Positions 61,324-64,000 of a DNA stretch of 64,000 nucleotides are shown here, piece after piece (positions within the stretch are counted from its first letter, which is position 1; every line of letters starts with the position of its first letter). The stretch spans positions 3,100,001 to 3,164,000 of the forward strand of contig NZ_CP030050.1 in the NCBI RefSeq assembly GCF_015291705.1, read 5' to 3'. The stretch is from Bradyrhizobium arachidis. GTDB lineage: Bacteria; Pseudomonadota; Alphaproteobacteria; Rhizobiales; Xanthobacteraceae. Below the pieces are notes generated by a model. It ran no database searches. It was not told where the DNA came from and saw only the letters and a list, made by a program, of their open reading frames with translations. The translations under genes and the position numbers were made by a program.

Positions 61324-62394
61324 TTACTCCGCGCTGCTCACCAGCTTGATCCGCGGTGCTTGCTCCTCGGTCAGGCTGCGATAGGCCGCGAGATAGTCGA
61401 GCGCCATCCGCCGCGCGGTGAAGCGCGACTCAAACTGCTTGCGGATCGCGGAGCGATTCAGGCTCGGAAGACGGTTGACCACACCGGCCGCGCTGAGGAT
61501 GTCCTCGACCACGAAGCCGGTGAGGCCCTCGTCGATGATCTCCGGCACGGAGCCGCGATTGAAGGCGACGACCGGCGTCCCGCAGGCCATGGCCTCGATC
61601 ATGACGAGGCCGAACGGCTCCGGCCAGTCGATCGGCAGCAGAAGTCCGAGCGCGCCGCTGAGGAAGTCCGACTTCTCGTGGTCGCTGATCTCGCCGATGA
61701 ACTCCACCAGCGGATTGTTCACGATCATCGGCTTGATCAGCTCGTCATAATAGTCCTGGTCGGCGCGATCGACCTTGGCCGCGATCTTCAGCGGGATGCC
61801 GCAATGGGTCGCGATCTTGATGGCGCGGTCGACGCCCTTCTCCGGCGCGATGCGGCCGAGCACGGCGAGATATTCCTGCTTGGCCGGCTTCGGCGTCAGC
61901 AGATTCTCGGGCAGGCCGTGATGGATCGTCGTCACCCAGTTCGCCTGCGGCACCGGCCGCCGCTGCGCGTTCGAGATCGAGATCACGGGCATCTTGGAGA
62001 AGGTGTCGAACACCGGCTGATGCTCCGGCAGGTCGAGCCGGCCGTGCAGCGTGGTCACAAACGGTGTCGGCTGCCGGTAGAACAGCGACCAGGGATAATA
62101 GTCGAGATGAAAGTGGAGGAAGTCGAACTCCTCGTCGTCACATTTCTGCCGCACCCGCTCCAGCAGCACCATGTGCAACGCGTTGGGATCGCGCACGGAA
62201 CCGTCGAGGCGCAGCGCTCGCGGCCATAGGGCATCCAGCTTCGCCGACGTCTTCGAGTCGCCGCTGGCGAACAGTGTGACGTCGTGTCCAAGGGCAACCA
62301 GCTCTTCCGTCAACCAATGCACCACCCGCTCGGTGCCGCCATACAGCTTGGGTGGAACAGCCTCCGTCAACGGAGCTACCTGCGCGATGCGCAT
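61324..62394 (-). CDS. Glycosyltransferase family 4
   Basis: A 356-residue GT-B glycosyltransferase. MRIAQVAPLTEAVPPKLYGG is the N-terminal donor/acceptor region with GGTERVVHWLTEEL. The C-terminal nucleotide-sugar block is PEPFGLVMIEAMACGTPVVA with a retaining-type E..E pair. It transfers a sugar from a nucleotide donor to a glycan or lipid. ATG at 62394 is chosen because GGAGAAGGTGAG lies just before it. It is a single-gene unit, so its acceptor is unknown. Confidence 0.93.
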   Translation of the reverse strand: MRIAQVAPLTEAVPPKLYGGTERVVHWLTEELVALGHDVTLFASGDSKTSAKLDALWPRALRLDGSVRDPNALHMVLLERVRQKCDDEEFDFLHFHLDYYPWSLFYRQPTPFVTTLHGRLDLPEHQPVFDTFSKMPVISISNAQRRPVPQANWVTTIHHGLPENLLTPKPAKQEYLAVLGRIAPEKGVDRAIKIATHCGIPLKIAAKVDRADQDYYDELIKPMIVNNPLVEFIGEISDHEKSDFLSGALGLLLPIDWPEPFGLVMIEAMACGTPVVAFNRGSVPEIIDEGLTGFVVEDILSAAGVVNRLPSLNRSAIRKQFESRFTARRMALDYLAAYRSLTEEQAPRIKLVSSAE

Positions 62395-62671
62395 CTCACC
62401 TTCTCCTCTGCGATCATGAATATTGAAAACCCCCAGCGCGTACGGCACCGGCAATGCCAGCTAAGGGAACGTTCCCGCAGTTGCGAAGTTCCTCTCAACA
62501 AACGTTACTTATTGGACACATCTCGCACCTGTCTCGATGCTGCCATCTCGTCTTCGCAGATCGTCCGCATCCGCATGTCGTGATCAGCCTGCCCGGGAAC
62601 CGAGGCGAGCTGGTCGATGTTCTGTCGGTCAGCCACAAAACTGGAAATCATCACACGGGGTCGAGTGCCAT

Positions 62672-64000
62672 ATGGATCAGCTTTCTGGATACGCGCGCAG
62701 GCCATTTGCCTTTGTCTTGCGCTATCTTCGGCGTCGTCTCGCGTCGCATCTCGTGATCCTGACTGCTGTCGTCGCAGCCGTTGCCTGCTCCGTGGGCACG
62801 CAGTACGGCGTCAAATCACTCGTCGACAGTCTGTCGGCGGGAACATCGCATGGTGGTAGCGTATGGCTGGCATTCATTCTGCTCATGTCGCTGATCGCTG
62901 CCGACAACTTCCTGTGGCGGATCGCGAGCTGGACGGCGAGCTTCACCTTCGTTCGTGTCACGGGCGATTTGCGCCGTGACATATTTCGTCACCTGACGGG
63001 ACATGCGCCGAGCTACTTCTCCGACCGCATGCCAGGCATGCTGACGAGCCGCATCACGGCGACCTCGAATGCGGTGTTCACCGTCGAGAACATGTTCGTC
63101 TGGAATGTGCTGCCGCCATGCATTGCCACAGTTGCGGCAATCATGCTGATCGGAACCGTCAGTCCTTATATGGCGCTCGGCCTGATCGTGATCGCCGGCG
63201 GGATGGTGATCGCGATGTTCCATCTGGCCGCGGCGGGCAAGCCCCTGCATGACGATTTCGCCGACAAGGCGGCCGTGGTCGACGGCGAGATGATCGACGT
63301 CATCAGCAATATGCCGCTGGTCCGCGCCTTCTGCGGCATCAGCCACGAGCACGAGCGGTTCGACGCTACCGTCAACCGCGAGCTTACCGCGCGCGGCCGC
63401 AGCCTGCGCTATCTGGAGAAGCTGCGGCTCACCCATGCCGGTGTGACAGTCGTCCTGACCGTTGCGCTGATGGCCTGGGCGATCACGCTCTGGCAGCAGG
63501 GTGAGGCGACCACCGGCGACGTCGTGCTGGTCTGCACCCTCGGCCTGTCCATCCTCAACGCCACGCGCGATCTCGCGGTGGCGCTGGTCGACGTCACCCA
63601 GCATGTCGCACGGCTGACCGAGGCCATCGCGACCCTCCTGGTGCCGCATGAGCTACGCGATCACCCCGAGGCGGAGCCGCTGGTGAAGAGCGGCGCGGCG
63701 ATTGCGTTCAACAACGTCACCTTCGGCTATCCCGGCGGCGAGAAGATCTTCGAGCGGTTCAGCCTGCGGCTGCAGCCCGGCCAGCGCGTCGGCCTGGTCG
63801 GCCAGTCCGGCGGCGGCAAGTCGACCCTGTTCACGCTGCTTCAGCGCTTCTACGACGTCGACGAGGGCAGCATCACCGTCGACGGCCAGGACGTCTCGAT
63901 GGTGACCCAGCTCAGCCTGCGCGAGGCGATCTCGGTCGTGCCGCAGGATATTTCGCTGTTCCACCGTTCCATCCGCGAGAACATCCGCTACGGCCGCCCC
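62672..64000 (+). CDS. ABC transporter, permease-ATPase fusion (partial)
   Basis: The first 443 codons of a half-transporter that runs off the end of the window. Residues 1-300 form the transmembrane domain of the exporter type (TQYGVKSLVDSL, FFSDRMPGMLTSRI-like SYFSDRMPGMLTSRITATSN). The ATPase domain has Walker A in VGQSGGGKSTLFTLLQRFYD and Q-loop VVPQDISLFHRSI, typical of MsbA-like lipid or drug exporters. The start ATG has only weak support. Divergent from the glycosyltransferase gene, with which it might share a glycan pathway. Confidence 0.9.
   Translation, partial: MDQLSGYARRPFAFVLRYLRRRLASHLVILTAVVAAVACSVGTQYGVKSLVDSLSAGTSHGGSVWLAFILLMSLIAADNFLWRIASWTASFTFVRVTGDLRRDIFRHLTGHAPSYFSDRMPGMLTSRITATSNAVFTVENMFVWNVLPPCIATVAAIMLIGTVSPYMALGLIVIAGGMVIAMFHLAAAGKPLHDDFADKAAVVDGEMIDVISNMPLVRAFCGISHEHERFDATVNRELTARGRSLRYLEKLRLTHAGVTVVLTVALMAWAITLWQQGEATTGDVVLVCTLGLSILNATRDLAVALVDVTQHVARLTEAIATLLVPHELRDHPEAEPLVKSGAAIAFNNVTFGYPGGEKIFERFSLRLQPGQRVGLVGQSGGGKSTLFTLLQRFYDVDEGSITVDGQDVSMVTQLSLREAISVVPQDISLFHRSIRENIRYGRP

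Noticed and set aside
1..64000. tRNA, rRNA, CRISPR arrays, transposases or prophage genes
   Set aside because: I looked for them in the intergenic regions and saw no supporting sequence; short palindromic repeats are not spaced like a CRISPR array.

Overview
The window is a 64 kb, GC-rich chromosomal segment of an alphaproteobacterium, most likely Bradyrhizobium or a close relative. The evidence is the codon use, the AGGAGG-like start sites, the many short palindromic intergenic repeats of kinds I associate with that genus, and the gene mix: an avidin-like protein, PuuD, a cyo quinol oxidase, sox genes, a DctQ-DctM fusion and many solute-binding proteins. It reads as metabolic and transport chromosome. 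I see no rRNA, tRNA, CRISPR array, transposase or phage structural genes.

Region by region. 1-9.7 kb: the end of an RND efflux pump, an avidin-family protein, a CYTH-CHAD protein, a single-domain response regulator, an unknown gene pair, a Bug solute-binding protein, Nudix, lytic transglycosylase, a VOC protein and the urate hydroxylase PuuD. 9.9-12.6 kb: a PQQ-type sugar dehydrogenase, an SDR and a carboxymuconolactone-decarboxylase-like protein. 13-16.9 kb: cyoABCD, a bo3-type ubiquinol oxidase. 17.2-27.9 kb: a secreted nuclease, a GMC oxidoreductase with a small partner, an HtrA-like protease, a ketosteroid-dehydrogenase-like flavoprotein, a fused indolepyruvate ferredoxin oxidoreductase and a hotdog-like protein. 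28.2-30.6 kb: a biuret-hydrolase-like amidase and a purine-type permease behind a near-perfect sigma-54 promoter, so probably nitrogen scavenging.

30.6-40 kb, all on the minus strand: a two-subunit molybdenum hydroxylase, then flavocytochrome-c-type SoxF/FccB and soxXYZA, then a sugar ABC importer. soxB and soxCD are not here. 40-44.5 kb: a B12/radical-SAM enzyme, an MFS exporter and a beta-decarboxylating dehydrogenase. 44.7-50 kb: a UBP zinc-finger protein, then a convergent cluster (ABC importer on plus; ornithine-cyclodeaminase-like enzyme plus PhnD-like protein on minus). Both ends of this cluster carry nearly the same palindrome, about ATGTCTAGACAT, so it looks like one regulon for an unknown amino-acid-like substrate. 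This is my best candidate for an undescribed system.

50-64 kb: a calcium/proton antiporter, a Gly/Tyr-rich secreted protein, several small hypotheticals, an SDR without the usual catalytic tyrosine, a Tam-like methyltransferase, a TRAP transporter with fused membrane subunits, an alkylsulfatase, a glycosyltransferase and the start of an ABC exporter. Two decayed SDR fragments lie at 12.7 kb and 50.0 kb. Palindromic repeats fill many gaps, and one lies inside the reading frame of soxX. All calls rest on reading the sequence; no database search was run.
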